A DNA stretch of 64,000 nt from Arthrobacter pascens (GCF_030815585.1 NZ_JAUSWY010000001.1:4154001-4218000), one strand, 5' to 3'. Positions 26,149-35,433 are shown, numbered from the stretch's first letter. Numbers and translations: made by a program. The notes: a model not told the origin generated them from the sequence alone.

Positions 26149-26370
26149 ATGGTCAGCCTGATCGTGCTCATCGCCGCGGCGCTGCTGACCAGCGCTAGCG
26201 CAGCCGCGTACGTTCCACAGTCCGCTGCAGACGCAGGTGCACGTGCAGGTGCAGGTGCAAAGCTCCGGAGGAGATTCAAAAATCAGGGCCTCGTTCAGCT
26301 CAGTGCCGGAATCCTTGCCCTGGGTTCCATCCTCGTTGCCGTTCATGTCCAACTGGGCTCGTTCCGGTGA
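26149..26370 (+). CDS. small membrane protein, hypothetical
   Basis: A 73-residue frame with two hydrophobic segments (residues 2-20 and about 48-67) separated by a basic, Gly/Ala-rich linker (ARAGAGAKLRRRFKNQG). The linker DNA contains a GCAGGTGCA repeat. GGGAG lies four bases before the ATG, closer than usual. No family recognised. It could be a genuine two-helix membrane peptide or a chance frame. Confidence 0.4.
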   Translation: MVSLIVLIAAALLTSASAAAYVPQSAADAGARAGAGAKLRRRFKNQGLVQLSAGILALGSILVAVHVQLGSFR

Positions 26371-26393
26371 TCGGGGCAGCACGCAGTATCTCC

Positions 26394-26642
26394 ATGGATC
26401 CCCTCCGGAACAGCCCCAAACAGGCGCCTGCCGGAGTTCCCCGGCCCCAAGGAGCGGAATTGATTTTCCATGACCCCCTCCATACTCCAGAGCCTGAGCA
26501 GGAGCCAGTCCGCTCCGGCGTCCCGATGACGCCCCTGCATGGTTCTCCCAAACCGAAACGCCTGAAGAAGAAAGGGCCGGCTACGCGGGCCGACCGGCTG
26601 GAAGCAGTTTCGAGGGAACTCAAACTCCTTGCTCGAGGCTGA
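26394..26642 (+). CDS. small proline- and lysine-rich hypothetical protein
   Basis: An 82-residue frame, Pro-rich in the first half, with a basic KPKRLKKKGPATRADRLEAVSRELKLL tail that could form a helix. No ribosome site is clear and no family recognised. Kept as a low-confidence possibility because codon use resembles nearby coding DNA. Confidence 0.25.
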   Translation: MDPLRNSPKQAPAGVPRPQGAELIFHDPLHTPEPEQEPVRSGVPMTPLHGSPKPKRLKKKGPATRADRLEAVSRELKLLARG

Positions 26643-26727
26643 GGCCCTTCGGCTGGCTAGCGTACAGCCCGCCGAGGAGCCTCCAAGCGCCGAGGCGAAA
26701 AGAACAGCGATTGCATTGACAGAGCAT

Positions 26728-26781
26728 GCCTCCTTCAACCGTTACGCACTCGGTTGAGGAGGCGGCCTGACGTCCGCCTCC
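26728..26781 (+). other. two mutually exclusive hairpins
   Basis: Arm 26751-26763 (CGGTTGAGGAGGC) can pair with 26728-26741 upstream (one bulge). Alternatively GGAGGCGG at 26758-26765 can pair with 26774-26781. The choice resembles an attenuator but no regulated gene is evident. The rest of 26643-26875 shows nothing recognisable. Confidence 0.35.
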
Positions 26782-26875
26782 CCGCGGCACGAGACCCCGT
26801 ACGGAACCGCTTCCATCTCCTGGCGCAGCACCGGAACCGGATACTCCCAGAACATCAAGGTGCCCGAGGCCACTG

Positions 26876-26962
26876 CTACCCGTTCAGGAAGGTCCTGATG
26901 GCCTCAGCCACGCCGGCCGGATCCGTGACGTGGGCAAAGTGGTTCTGCCCGGGAAAAACCAG
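26876..26962 (-). pseudogene. alpha/beta hydrolase remnant (C-terminus only)
   Basis: The minus strand encodes VFPGQNHFAHVTDPAGVAEA then IRTFLNG and a TAG stop, the C-terminal end of an alpha/beta hydrolase including the catalytic histidine region (GQNHFAH). All upstream sequence of that gene is missing. The fragment abuts a headless FAH-family gene on the other strand near 26960, so one deletion appears to have removed both 5' ends. Confidence 0.5.
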
Positions 26963-27729
26963 TTATCGACGGCTACGCGGACGTTGGGGAACTGCTGGCC
27001 AATCCGGACTGGAAAACCATCGCCGCGTCCGCGAGCGGCGGCCCACCCTTCGACGGCGCCAGCCTCGGCTCCGTGATCACAAAGCCGGGCAAGATCATCT
27101 GCGTTGGCCTGAACTACCGCAAACACATCCAGGAAATGGGCCGTGAACTGCCCGAGTACCCCACGCTGTTTTCAAAATACGCCGAGACGCTGATCGGCCC
27201 CACCGACGACATCGAGCTTCCGGAGCAGGATAACGCGATCGACTGGGAAGCCGAACTCGCCGTCATCATCGGCAAGAGCGGCCGCCACATCACGGAACGG
27301 GATGCGGCGGACCACATTGCCGGATACTCCGTCTGCAACGACGTCTCCATGCGCACCTGGCAGTTCAGGACCAAGGAGTGGCTGCAAGGCAAGAACTGGG
27401 AAAACAGCACGCCCCTGGGCCCCGTACTGGTCACCACGGACGAATGGACGCCCGGGAGCACCATCACCACCCGCGTGGACGGCGAACTCATGCAGGAAGC
27501 CTCCACGGGTGACCTTGTCCACGGACCGGAATTCCTGGTCTCCTACATCTCCACCATGATCACGCTCCACCCCGGAGACGTCATCATCACGGGCACTCCC
27601 GGCGGAGTGGGCCACGCACGGCAGCCCCAGCGTTACCTCGGTGATGGCCAGGTCCTGGAGACCAGCATCGAAGGGATCGGAACGCTGCGCAACAGGGCCG
27701 TGGCAGCCGGCAGGACACTGGCGGAGTAG
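26959..27729 (+). pseudogene. fumarylacetoacetate hydrolase family protein, 5'-truncated
   Basis: The frame reads PVIDGYADVGELLANPDWKT onward without a start codon. It continues into the FAH catalytic domain: ICVGLNYRKHIQEMG, the metal-binding glutamates in IDWEAELAVIIG, VCNDVSMRTWQF and VIITGTPGGVGHAR. Full proteins have about 25 more N-terminal residues. GTG 27073 could still start a 218-residue catalytic core. Such enzymes cleave acylpyruvates or related diketo acids. Just after it (27738-27790) a 16-codon frame, AARQDLPLDPALQAQ, may be a remnant of the next gene. Confidence 0.6.
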
Positions 27730-27813
27730 GGGAATACCGTGGCGGCACGCCAGGACCTGCCCCTCGACCCCGCCCTCCAGGCGCAGTAACGCGTTGTCGA
27801 TGGAGCCAGCCGG

Positions 27814-29046
27814 CTAGGCCCCGGTAAGCACCAGCGCAGCGCTGTGCCCGCCGAAGCCGAACGCGTTGACTATGCCCGCCTGAACGTTGCTGTCCGGAAC
27901 CCCGCGGCGCACAGTCCCGGTAATGATGTTAAGCTCCACGTCCGGGTCCAGGCTGCCCAGGTTGTAAGTGCCCGGCAGGTCCCCGGTCCGGAGCGCCTCC
28001 AGCACAACAATGGCACCCAGCGCGCCGGCGCCGCCGAGGAGGTGACCGGTGAGCGACTTCGTGGAGGTCACCGGAACGGCGGAGCCCAGAACAGCCTTGA
28101 CGGCCTGGGCCTCCAGCCGGTCACCCACCGGGGTGGACGTGGCGTGCGCATGCACAAACCCGATATCCGCGCCGCTGAGGCCAGCCGAGGCCAGCGCCTT
28201 TTCCATCACCCGCCGCTGCATGGCCGGGTCCGCCGCCACAATGTCACTCGCATCGGACGTCACGGCCGCGCCGGCCACCGCCCCCAGGATGGTGGCGCCG
28301 CGGGCACGGGCGTGGTCCTCGCTCTCCAAAACCAGGATCCCGGCACCCTCCGCCAGGACAAACCCGTCCCGGTCGCGGTCGAAAGGACGCGAGGAACCCT
28401 CCGGATCACCGTTACGCGTGGACAAAGCGCGGATCTGCGAAAACCCGCTGATGATGAGGTCATTGATGCACGAATCAACCCCGCCGGCAATGACGACGTC
28501 GGCCGCTCCGGACCTGATCATCTCGGCACCTTGGGCAATCGCTTCGGCACCGGACGCGCAGGCACTGACCGGGGTGCGCGCCCCGCCGCGGGCGCCGAGA
28601 TCTATGGACACCCAAGCCGACGGGCCGTTGACCATGATCCGGGTCAGGGTGTGCGGCGAGACGCGGCGCGGCCCGCCGTTGTCCAGCTCCCGGGTCTGGG
28701 CCAGCGTCGTATCCAGCCCGCCGTAGCCGGAGCCGATCACCACGGCGAACCGGTCAGGATCGACGTCGGGGGTTCCTGCCTGGACCCAGGCCTCCCTGGC
28801 GGCCGCGAGCGCAAGCTGCCCGCAGCGGTCCATGCGCTTCACCTCGCGGGTGCTAAGGAGTGCCGGGAGGTCGGCAGTCACCCGGCCGGCGATGCGCACA
28901 GGCAGCGGCGCGGCCCAGTCGTCTTCAATCGCGGTGATGCCGGAGCGTCCGGCCAGCAGCGCGGACCAGGTCTCGGCGACCGTGGACCCGAGGGGGTTGA
29001 GTGTCCCCGTTCCGGTCACCACGGCGCGTGGTTGAATTGCAGACAT
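27814..29046 (-). CDS. beta-ketoacyl-ACP synthase II (FabF-like)
   Basis: A 410-residue condensing enzyme. The active-site cysteine is in TPVSACASGAEAIAQG, and the two histidines are in VHAHATSTPVGD and KSLTGHLLGGAGAL; the C-terminus is AFGFGGHSAALVL. Such enzymes extend acyl chains with malonyl-ACP. It is not next to other fatty acid genes. It starts 31 bases after the RF3 gene on the same strand. It could be a second FabF or serve a specialised acyl product. Confidence 0.87.
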   Translation of the reverse strand: MSAIQPRAVVTGTGTLNPLGSTVAETWSALLAGRSGITAIEDDWAAPLPVRIAGRVTADLPALLSTREVKRMDRCGQLALAAAREAWVQAGTPDVDPDRFAVVIGSGYGGLDTTLAQTRELDNGGPRRVSPHTLTRIMVNGPSAWVSIDLGARGGARTPVSACASGAEAIAQGAEMIRSGAADVVIAGGVDSCINDLIISGFSQIRALSTRNGDPEGSSRPFDRDRDGFVLAEGAGILVLESEDHARARGATILGAVAGAAVTSDASDIVAADPAMQRRVMEKALASAGLSGADIGFVHAHATSTPVGDRLEAQAVKAVLGSAVPVTSTKSLTGHLLGGAGALGAIVVLEALRTGDLPGTYNLGSLDPDVELNIITGTVRRGVPDSNVQAGIVNAFGFGGHSAALVLTGA

Positions 29047-29077
29047 TGCAATACCTGGCTTTCTGGCAGCCGTATGG

Positions 29078-30691
29078 CTACTTTGCGGGGTTGTGTGTCC
29101 CGATGGGCACCAAGGTCAGGCCAGGGTGGTTCTTCTCAATGCGGCGCAGTGCCCAGACGTCGTTGAACAAGGCGAGGTATTCGCCGTCGGACCGCAGCAG
29201 CACCTCGGCGCCGGGTACGTTGGCCAGCGCGGGCATGGCGTCCGCCGTCGAAATCCTGGCAATGGAATAGGGAAGGCGTTCCAGCCGCATGGGGGCGCTG
29301 AAGTCGTGCGCCATCCGGTCCTCCACCACTTCGAACTGCATGGGGCCGACGGCGGCCAGCACGGGCGCCTGGTCCCCGCGGACGTCGGAGCGGAGCACCT
29401 GGATCACGCCCTCGTGCTCGAGCTGCTCGATGCCGCGGCGGAACTGTTTGAAGCGGCTGGGGTCCTTGGACCTGGCCACCTGGAAGTGCTCGGGTGCGAA
29501 CAGCGGGATGGCCGGGAACTCCACCGGATCCTCCAGGAAGAGGCTGTCACCCACGCGCAGGGAGGAAGCGTTGACCAGGCCCACCACGTCGCCAGGGTAG
29601 GCCTCGTCAATGACCTCGCGTTCACGGCCGAACACCTGCTGCGCGTACTTCGTGGCGAAGGACTTGCCGGTGCGGGTCTGGGTAACCACCATGCCGCGCT
29701 CAAAGACCCCGGAGCAGACGCGGATGAAGGCGACATGGTCCCGGTGGGCCTTGTTCATGCCTGCCTGGACCTTGAAAACAAAGCCGGAGAACGGCGACTC
29801 AACTGCACGCGGGCTGCCATCAACGTCCGGCCGCGGTGCCGCAGGCGGCGCGAAGTCCACCAGGGCGTCGAGGAGTTCCTTGACGCCGAAATTCAGGGCC
29901 GCGGAGCTGAAGAGGATAGGGGTGGCCTTGCCCGCGTGGAAGCTCTCGACGTCGAACTCCAGGTTGGACTCGATAACCAGCCCGGCTTCGTCCACGGCGT
30001 CGGACCAGTTGCTGCCCTGGCTCTCCGCGGCCTCTTCCGGCGTAAAGTATTCGGTCAGCGCAATGCTGGCCCCCGAGTTGTTGCGTTTGAACTGGGCGAA
30101 GCGGTCGTTGCGCAGGTCCCAGACACCGCGGAAATCGCCCGAGATGCCTACGGCCCAGGTCAGCGGCATGGGCTGGAGGCCGGTCCGCTCAGTGAGCTCG
30201 TCCATAAGTGCCAATGCGTCCAGGCCGGGGCGGTCCCATTTGTTGATCACGGTGATGATGGGCAGGTTGCGCTGCTTGCAGACTTCAAACAGCTTCATGG
30301 TCTGCGTTTCCAGGCCCTTGGCGGCGTCCACCAGCATCACTGCACAGTCCACCGCGGCCAGGACGCGGTAGGTGTCCTCGGAGAAGTCGGCGTGGCCCGG
30401 GGTGTCCAGCAGGTTGATCACAGTGTCGCGGTAGGAGAACTGGAGCGCGGCGGAGCTGATGGAGATGCCGCGGTCCTTTTCCATCTGCATCCAGTCCGAG
30501 ACTGTTTCCTTGCGGTTGGCCTTGCCGCTGGAAGCACCTGCGGTGCCGATCACCTTGGCATGCAGGGCCAGCGCCTCGGTGAGCGTGGACTTGCCGGCGT
30601 CAGGATGCGAGATAACAGCAAAGGTCCGACGCCGGGCAGCCTGTTTGTGAATCTCGTGGACCCGGGCGGGGCTGAGGACATCTTGGGACAC
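29078..30691 (-). CDS. prfC: peptide chain release factor 3
   Basis: A 537-residue translational GTPase. G1 is ISHPDAGKSTLTEAL, switch I contains DWMQMEKDRGISISS, G3 is LLDTPGHADFSEDTYR and G4 is INKWDRPG. Later EF2-like and C-terminal domains end with the IARI and LAN segments typical of RF3. RF3 removes RF1 and RF2 from the ribosome after termination. GTG 30691 is preferred, since homology begins at SQDVLSPARVHEIHKQ; the open frame extends upstream. Divergent from disA. Confidence 0.92.
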   Translation of the reverse strand: MSQDVLSPARVHEIHKQAARRRTFAVISHPDAGKSTLTEALALHAKVIGTAGASSGKANRKETVSDWMQMEKDRGISISSAALQFSYRDTVINLLDTPGHADFSEDTYRVLAAVDCAVMLVDAAKGLETQTMKLFEVCKQRNLPIITVINKWDRPGLDALALMDELTERTGLQPMPLTWAVGISGDFRGVWDLRNDRFAQFKRNNSGASIALTEYFTPEEAAESQGSNWSDAVDEAGLVIESNLEFDVESFHAGKATPILFSSAALNFGVKELLDALVDFAPPAAPRPDVDGSPRAVESPFSGFVFKVQAGMNKAHRDHVAFIRVCSGVFERGMVVTQTRTGKSFATKYAQQVFGREREVIDEAYPGDVVGLVNASSLRVGDSLFLEDPVEFPAIPLFAPEHFQVARSKDPSRFKQFRRGIEQLEHEGVIQVLRSDVRGDQAPVLAAVGPMQFEVVEDRMAHDFSAPMRLERLPYSIARISTADAMPALANVPGAEVLLRSDGEYLALFNDVWALRRIEKNHPGLTLVPIGTHNPAK

Positions 30692-31043
30692 GGTGCTACT
30701 TTCGCTGCGTTGGGGATAACCCCTGGCGCTTGACGGGGAAAGGGACTGGCAGACAGCCAAGTTCCAAGTTTATCGCAGCGGACGCCTGCCGCCGAAGGCG
30801 GCCGCGTAACTCCGTCCAGTCTTAGCCCGAAAAGGGCCGCCAGCCAACCGCCGTCGGACGCGTTCCAGAACCGTTTCCTGGGACACTCCAATGGGGCACT
30901 TTGAGCCTTGTCCGTGCGGTTGTTGCCGTTCTTTACCTCTATCATTGAGCTTGCGGGAAACTGAGTACTTTTGATACTGCCGGCGGACAGTGGAAAACCG
31001 GCATACTTGCGGGCAGCAGTCCGCACCTTTGAAGGGAACACCT
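30692..31043. other. divergent intergenic region between prfC and disA
   Basis: 352 bases holding the promoters of both genes. I found no strong palindrome, terminator or conserved -35/-10 pair. A GAAGGGAAC ribosome site precedes disA. Confidence 0.5.
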
Positions 31044-32120
31044 ATGGCTCGGAGCCCCGAAGAATCGCTCAAGGCGACTCTGGGCAGAGTGGCTCCAGGC
31101 ACGCCGCTGCGCGATGGCCTGGAACGGATCCTCCGTGGACGCACCGGGGCGCTGATCGTGCTGGGTTCGGACCGGACCATCGAATCCATCTGTTCCGGCG
31201 GCTTCGACATCGGCATCGACTTCTCACCCACCCGCCTGCGCGAACTGGCCAAGATGGACGGCGCCATCATCTGCGACAAGGACGCCGGGAACATCCTCCG
31301 TGCCGCCGTGCAGCTGGTGCCGGACTCAAGCATCGAAACGCAGGAATCGGGTACCCGGCACCGAACCGCCGAACGCGTTGCCATCCAGACCGGCGTGCCT
31401 GTCATTTCCGTTAGCCAGTCCATGCAGATCATCGCGCTGTACGTAAACGGGCTGCGCCACGTGCTGGAGGGATCCGAGAAGGTCCTGGCCCGCGCCAACC
31501 AGGCACTTGCCACCCTGGAGCGCTACCGCTCACGCCTGGATCAGGTCACCAGTTCGCTGTCCGCCCTGGAGATCGAGGCCATGGTGACCGTCAGGGATGT
31601 GGCCGTCACCCTGCAGCGCCAGGAAATGGTCCGCCGGATCTCTGAGGAGATCTCGCAGTACGTCCTGGAACTCGGCGAGGACGGACGCCTGCTGTCGCTC
31701 CAGCTGGATGAGCTCACGGTGGGCCGCGGTCCGGGCAGCGACATCATCATCCGCGACTACGCGGGGCCTGACGCCTCGCCCGAGGACATCGACAAGGCGG
31801 TGAGTGCGCTGGTGAACCTGGGCCCCACCGAGCTGATCGACCTCGGCAAGATCTCCGGGATCATCGGCTTTGCCGGCGGTGTGGACACGCTCGACGCCGT
31901 GGTGCAGCCCCGCGGATACCGCCTGCTCTCCGGGCTCAAGGCCGTTCCCAAGGCCGTCGCGGACCGCCTGGTGGACCACTTCGGCGGACTGCAGTTCCTG
32001 ATGGCGGCCACCATCGACGATCTGATGACCGTTGACGGGATCGGCGACCAGCGCGCCCGCACCGTGCGCGAAGGCCTCAGCCGCATGGCCGAAGCCAGCC
32101 TGCTGGACCGCTTCCTCTAA
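31044..32120 (+). CDS. disA: DNA integrity scanning diadenylate cyclase DisA
   Basis: A 358-residue DisA. The N-terminal DAC domain has the catalytic signatures MDGAIICDKDAGNILRA and SGTRHRTAERVAIQTG, which make c-di-AMP from two ATP. A helical linker follows, then a helix-hairpin-helix DNA-binding end (IDDLMTVDGIGDQRARTVREGL). ATG 31044 has GAAGGG upstream; the open frame begins earlier without one. DisA octamers scan DNA and pause at branched structures. The mutY gene nearby is another repair function, an arrangement common in actinobacteria. Confidence 0.95.
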   Translation: MARSPEESLKATLGRVAPGTPLRDGLERILRGRTGALIVLGSDRTIESICSGGFDIGIDFSPTRLRELAKMDGAIICDKDAGNILRAAVQLVPDSSIETQESGTRHRTAERVAIQTGVPVISVSQSMQIIALYVNGLRHVLEGSEKVLARANQALATLERYRSRLDQVTSSLSALEIEAMVTVRDVAVTLQRQEMVRRISEEISQYVLELGEDGRLLSLQLDELTVGRGPGSDIIIRDYAGPDASPEDIDKAVSALVNLGPTELIDLGKISGIIGFAGGVDTLDAVVQPRGYRLLSGLKAVPKAVADRLVDHFGGLQFLMAATIDDLMTVDGIGDQRARTVREGLSRMAEASLLDRFL

Positions 32121-32140
32121 CCCAAATCCGTTGGGCACCG

Positions 32141-32848
32141 TCAGTTGAGCTGGAACACGGCCTTCGGGCTCGCCTTCGAGCCGAGTTTGGCAGTGAAGAT
32201 GTAATACGCCCCGCCGGCTCCGGGCTTGGCCTCGATGGGCTGGCAACCTTCCACGCTGCGGTTGCGCGGCCACGGGAAATTGGCGGACTCGCTGGCGCCC
32301 GGTTCGATGGTCTTGACCAGGTCATCGCTCTTGGCCTGGCAGTCCCGGGACGAGAAGATCCTGTCAGCGCCGCTGGTCACCAGGAACTCCATCTGCGACG
32401 TGCCAATGTTCACCTCGCACGGCACCTTACCGCCGTTGGTCACCTTCAGGGTGAGCAGCGGGTTCTCCTCCGGACCGTACGCGGGCTTGTCCGTCGACGC
32501 CGAGACCGTCACCAGGTTCTGATCACAAGTGGGGGTAGGTGCCGGAGTGGGCGTGCCCGCGCCGCTGGGCGTTGCCGACGGCGACGCCCCGGGGGCCGCG
32601 GCAGCGTCGGTTGCACCGTCTGTGGAGGAAACCTGCTCGGCGTTTCCGCGGAAGGCGCCGGCGGCCGCGAAGCCGGCGAACACCATGGCCACCACCATCA
32701 TCAGCGCCGCTCCCACAAACAGCCGACGGCGGCGGTAGACGACGGCGGGGCTCGGCTTCCGCCCGCTGTGGGAACCTGTCCGGGAACCTGCCCGCGTCCC
32801 GGAAGCGGACGCCGTCTTGCGTGGTGATGAATTGCCTTGCCTGCCCAT
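32141..32848 (-). CDS. membrane-anchored extracellular protein, hypothetical
   Basis: A 235-residue protein: a basic, Ser-rich cytoplasmic start (residues 1-42), one membrane helix (about 44-67), a Pro/Thr/Ala-rich linker (TPTPAPTPT) and an external domain with three cysteines. The domain resembles immunoglobulin-like modules (LTLKVTNGGKVPCEVNIGTSQMEFLVTSG). It sits tail-to-tail with disA and head-to-head with mutY. It may be cell-wall exposed. Function unknown. Confidence 0.75.
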   Translation of the reverse strand: MGRQGNSSPRKTASASGTRAGSRTGSHSGRKPSPAVVYRRRRLFVGAALMMVVAMVFAGFAAAGAFRGNAEQVSSTDGATDAAAAPGASPSATPSGAGTPTPAPTPTCDQNLVTVSASTDKPAYGPEENPLLTLKVTNGGKVPCEVNIGTSQMEFLVTSGADRIFSSRDCQAKSDDLVKTIEPGASESANFPWPRNRSVEGCQPIEAKPGAGGAYYIFTAKLGSKASPKAVFQLN

Positions 32849-32912
32849 CCTTCTAGGCTAGAGAACCGGCTGGACTCTGCTGTCCCACCACGCCGGACTC
32901 CCCGCCAACGCT

Positions 32913-33965
32913 ATGGTCACGGTTTGTTTTCGGGCTGCCGGATCCCATCCGTTAGGGCGCATCCATTACAGTGTTGGGATCGAAACTAAAATCCATTCCC
33001 CAGCCTTGCCTGCCGGCGCCCCCAGCCCCGGATCCGATCCGGGCGCACTCCACCACCGGATCACCGGCTGGTTCACGGAGACCGCCCGGGACCTTCCCTG
33101 GCGCGACGCCGGCTGCTCGCCCTGGGGTGTGCTGGTCAGCGAAATCATGCTGCAGCAGACTCCCGTGGTGCGGGTACTGCCGGTCTGGCAGGAATGGCTC
33201 ACCCGCTGGCCCACCCCCGCTGCCCTCGCGGGAGAGCCCGCCGGGGAAGCCGTCCGTTCGTGGGGCAGGCTGGGCTACCCGCGCAGAGCCCTCCGGCTCC
33301 ATGCAGCGGCGCTTGCCATCGTGCGCGAGCACGGCGGCGGGGTCCCCGGCAACTACACGGAACTGCTGGCCCTGCCCGGGGTGGGCAGCTATACCGCTGC
33401 TGCCGTGGCCGCCTTTGCCTTCGGTCGCCGTGAAACAGTGGTGGACACCAACATCCGGCGCGTGCACGCGCGCCTCATTTCCGGCGTCGCGCTTCCATCC
33501 CCGTCGCTGACCGCCTCGGAGATGCGGCTGGCGGCGGAACTGCTGCCGCACGACGACGGGACCTCTGTCCGCTGGAACGCCGCGGTGATGGAACTGGGAG
33601 CGCTGGTCTGTACGGCCCGGGCGCCGAAGTGCGCCGTGTGCCCGGTCCGTGACTCCTGCGCCTGGCTCGCGGCCGGTGAGCCGCCGCCGTCGTACACCCC
33701 AAAGGGGCAGTCCTGGCACGGCACCGACCGCCAGGTCCGCGGAGCCGTGATGGCAGTGTTGAGGCTTGCGGACACCCCGGTGCCGCCGGAGATGTTCCAG
33801 CAGGAGCCGGCCGACCTGGGCTTCGAGGAGGACGGGATCGGCGTTCCGCTGTCCGCCCTGCACGGGCTGAATTCGGCGCCCGAACAGTTGGAGCGGGCGC
33901 TGGCCGGGCTCCTCACCGACGGCCTGGCGGAGTTGCACCAGGGCGGCTACCGGCTTCCTGCCTGA
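32913..33965 (+). CDS. mutY: A/G-specific adenine glycosylase
   Basis: A 350-residue MutY. The helix-hairpin-helix is LPGVGSYTAAAVAAFAFG, the catalytic aspartate is in VVDTNIRRVHAR, and the general acid Glu is in VSEIMLQQTPV. The iron-sulphur cluster loop is C-x6-C-x2-C-x5-C (CTARAPKCAVCPVRDSC). It removes adenine mispaired with 8-oxoguanine. The true start is uncertain: homology begins near residue 45 and the first 40 residues look unconserved, but ATG 32913 is the only ATG. The C-terminal domain is short compared with E. coli MutY. Confidence 0.9.
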   Translation: MVTVCFRAAGSHPLGRIHYSVGIETKIHSPALPAGAPSPGSDPGALHHRITGWFTETARDLPWRDAGCSPWGVLVSEIMLQQTPVVRVLPVWQEWLTRWPTPAALAGEPAGEAVRSWGRLGYPRRALRLHAAALAIVREHGGGVPGNYTELLALPGVGSYTAAAVAAFAFGRRETVVDTNIRRVHARLISGVALPSPSLTASEMRLAAELLPHDDGTSVRWNAAVMELGALVCTARAPKCAVCPVRDSCAWLAAGEPPPSYTPKGQSWHGTDRQVRGAVMAVLRLADTPVPPEMFQQEPADLGFEEDGIGVPLSALHGLNSAPEQLERALAGLLTDGLAELHQGGYRLPA

Positions 33966-34043
33966 GCCCCCCTTGTCGGCCGGGTGCCGCATCCTGTCCC
34001 AGCGGGATGGCATACTTTCTGGTGACTCAACCCGGGGGAACAC

Positions 34044-34475
34044 ATGAAGATCGTGCTGTACATCATCTGGGCGCTGTTTGTTGCGGGCGCTGTTTTTTCG
34101 ATTGTCCGTGTGATGCGGAAAGCCAAACGCCAGGAAGAGCTGACCGCCGGCTGGCCAAGAGTACAGGCCACCGTGACCGGCAGCGTGGCCGGTTGGACCA
34201 GCGGCGCCGGCGGCTCCAGCCGCAACCGGCGGTTCTACCCCACCTACCAGTTCACAGATCCGCACGGCACGCTGTTTGCCGGCGAATCGGAAGTATCGTT
34301 TGCCAGCCAACCTGTGCCCGGTTCGCTGGTGGAGGTGGCGTACAACCCGGCCGCTCCCAACCAGTCGTTCCAGATTTCGTCCCAGTCCAAGGCCGTGCTG
34401 GGCTGTCTGATACCCTTCTTCGCGGTGTTTTCAGTGGCCCTGTTCTTCTTCATCGGCGCCTTTCCGGTGGGCTGA
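34044..34475 (+). CDS. DUF3592-type membrane protein, first copy
   Basis: A 143-residue protein with one hydrophobic helix at each end (about 4-22 and 118-141). The central beta-rich domain reads GWPRVQATVTGS ... YPTYQFTDPHGTLF ... PGSLVEVAYNPAAPNQSFQ, the DUF3592 pattern. Function unknown in the family. GGGGGAAC precedes the ATG. A paralogue starts three bases after the stop, so the two are a tandem pair and probably interact. Confidence 0.75.
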   Translation: MKIVLYIIWALFVAGAVFSIVRVMRKAKRQEELTAGWPRVQATVTGSVAGWTSGAGGSSRNRRFYPTYQFTDPHGTLFAGESEVSFASQPVPGSLVEVAYNPAAPNQSFQISSQSKAVLGCLIPFFAVFSVALFFFIGAFPVG

Positions 34476-34478
34476 CCC

Positions 34479-34910
34479 GTGGAGTCCGTGAAGGTTCTGT
34501 TTGTGGTGCTCCCAGGGTTGATTCTTGTCCTGGGCCTGGTGCTGGTGGGTCTCTCCCTGGGTGCGTCGTTCCGCCGGCGCGGTTCGCTGCGCGGCTGGGT
34601 GGAGACCTCCGCCACGGTCACGGGAAACCTCCACGGGAAGGACGGGCCCGCCAGCAACGGCAGCCAGCGTTTCGCCCCGTCGTACGAATTCAAGGATGCC
34701 AGCGGCCAGCGCTGGCTGGGCCAGTCTGACATCTACGGGGCGGACCAGGAGATCATCGGCACCGCCATACCGGTGCTCTACAACCCGGCCAACCCCGCCG
34801 AATCGACCCGCCCCGGCTTCCTCATCGCCAAGGGCCGGTTTGCGACAGGTCTCATTCTGGCTATCTTCGGCGCCGGGGCCATAACGATGTTTGCATCACT
34901 TATCTGGTAG
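34479..34910 (+). CDS. DUF3592-type membrane protein, second copy
   Basis: A 143-residue tandem paralogue of the preceding gene, starting at GTG. It has helices near 5-27 and 120-141 and a central domain RGWVETSATVTGN ... FAPSYEFKDASGQRW ... IPVLYNPANPAESTR. The pairing of two small membrane-anchored DUF3592 proteins suggests a complex. No enzyme motif is seen. Confidence 0.75.
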   Translation: MESVKVLFVVLPGLILVLGLVLVGLSLGASFRRRGSLRGWVETSATVTGNLHGKDGPASNGSQRFAPSYEFKDASGQRWLGQSDIYGADQEIIGTAIPVLYNPANPAESTRPGFLIAKGRFATGLILAIFGAGAITMFASLIW

Positions 34911-34947
34911 CCGTTGGGCCCTGTGGCCGCCCGTCCTACCCTGAAGT

Positions 34948-35433
34948 ATGGGCAAGTCAGGGGTACTGCTGGCACTGATCACGACGTCGATACTCACCAC
35001 TGCTTGCTGGCCGTATGCGACACCGTGCCCGATGATCGCCCAGGCATCGGTGGTGTCCGTCACGGTGGCACGCGACTACGTTCCCGAGGTGAAGACGCTG
35101 CACCTGATGGCCTGCCAGGACGGCACCTGCAAGGAAGCGGACCTGGAACTGTTCCCCGGCACGGCCTCGGTGGACCAGGGCTGCGCACCGGACGGTGTCT
35201 GCTCCGCGACTGCCTCGCCGGACGGGACCATGATGGGGATGCTGATGCTGGACTCCCTTACGGAAGCGCCCATGGCGCTGACGGCCACCGGAACAGCGCC
35301 GGACGGCGCCGCCCTGCCGGTGCGCACCCTGGATTTCCGGCCACGCGGCGCCTACCCGTACGGCGAGCAGTGCGGCAGGTTCGTGTCAGCGTCGGTTGTG
35401 CTCGACGCCAAGGGTTTGCGCGAAAAGCCCTAA
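34948..35433 (+). CDS. putative lipoprotein, hypothetical
   Basis: A 161-residue exported protein. The signal ends in a lipobox-like LTTAC (Cys20). The mature part has six further cysteines, for example in MACQDGTCKE and DQGCAPDGVCSATASPDG, which could form disulphides in a beta-sandwich. It is followed by another small lipoprotein gene. No family is recognised. Confidence 0.65.
   Translation: MGKSGVLLALITTSILTTACWPYATPCPMIAQASVVSVTVARDYVPEVKTLHLMACQDGTCKEADLELFPGTASVDQGCAPDGVCSATASPDGTMMGMLMLDSLTEAPMALTATGTAPDGAALPVRTLDFRPRGAYPYGEQCGRFVSASVVLDAKGLREKP

Noticed and set aside
26300-26738. Minus-strand frames of 107 and 131 codons
   Set aside because: No ribosome site or domain; they read through the small plus-strand frames and the hairpin region.
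27844-29166. 440-codon plus-strand frame
   Set aside because: Antisense to the FabF-like gene, with no recognisable motif.
29093-30733. 546-codon plus-strand frame
   Set aside because: Antisense to the RF3 gene, with no domain pattern; a codon-bias shadow.
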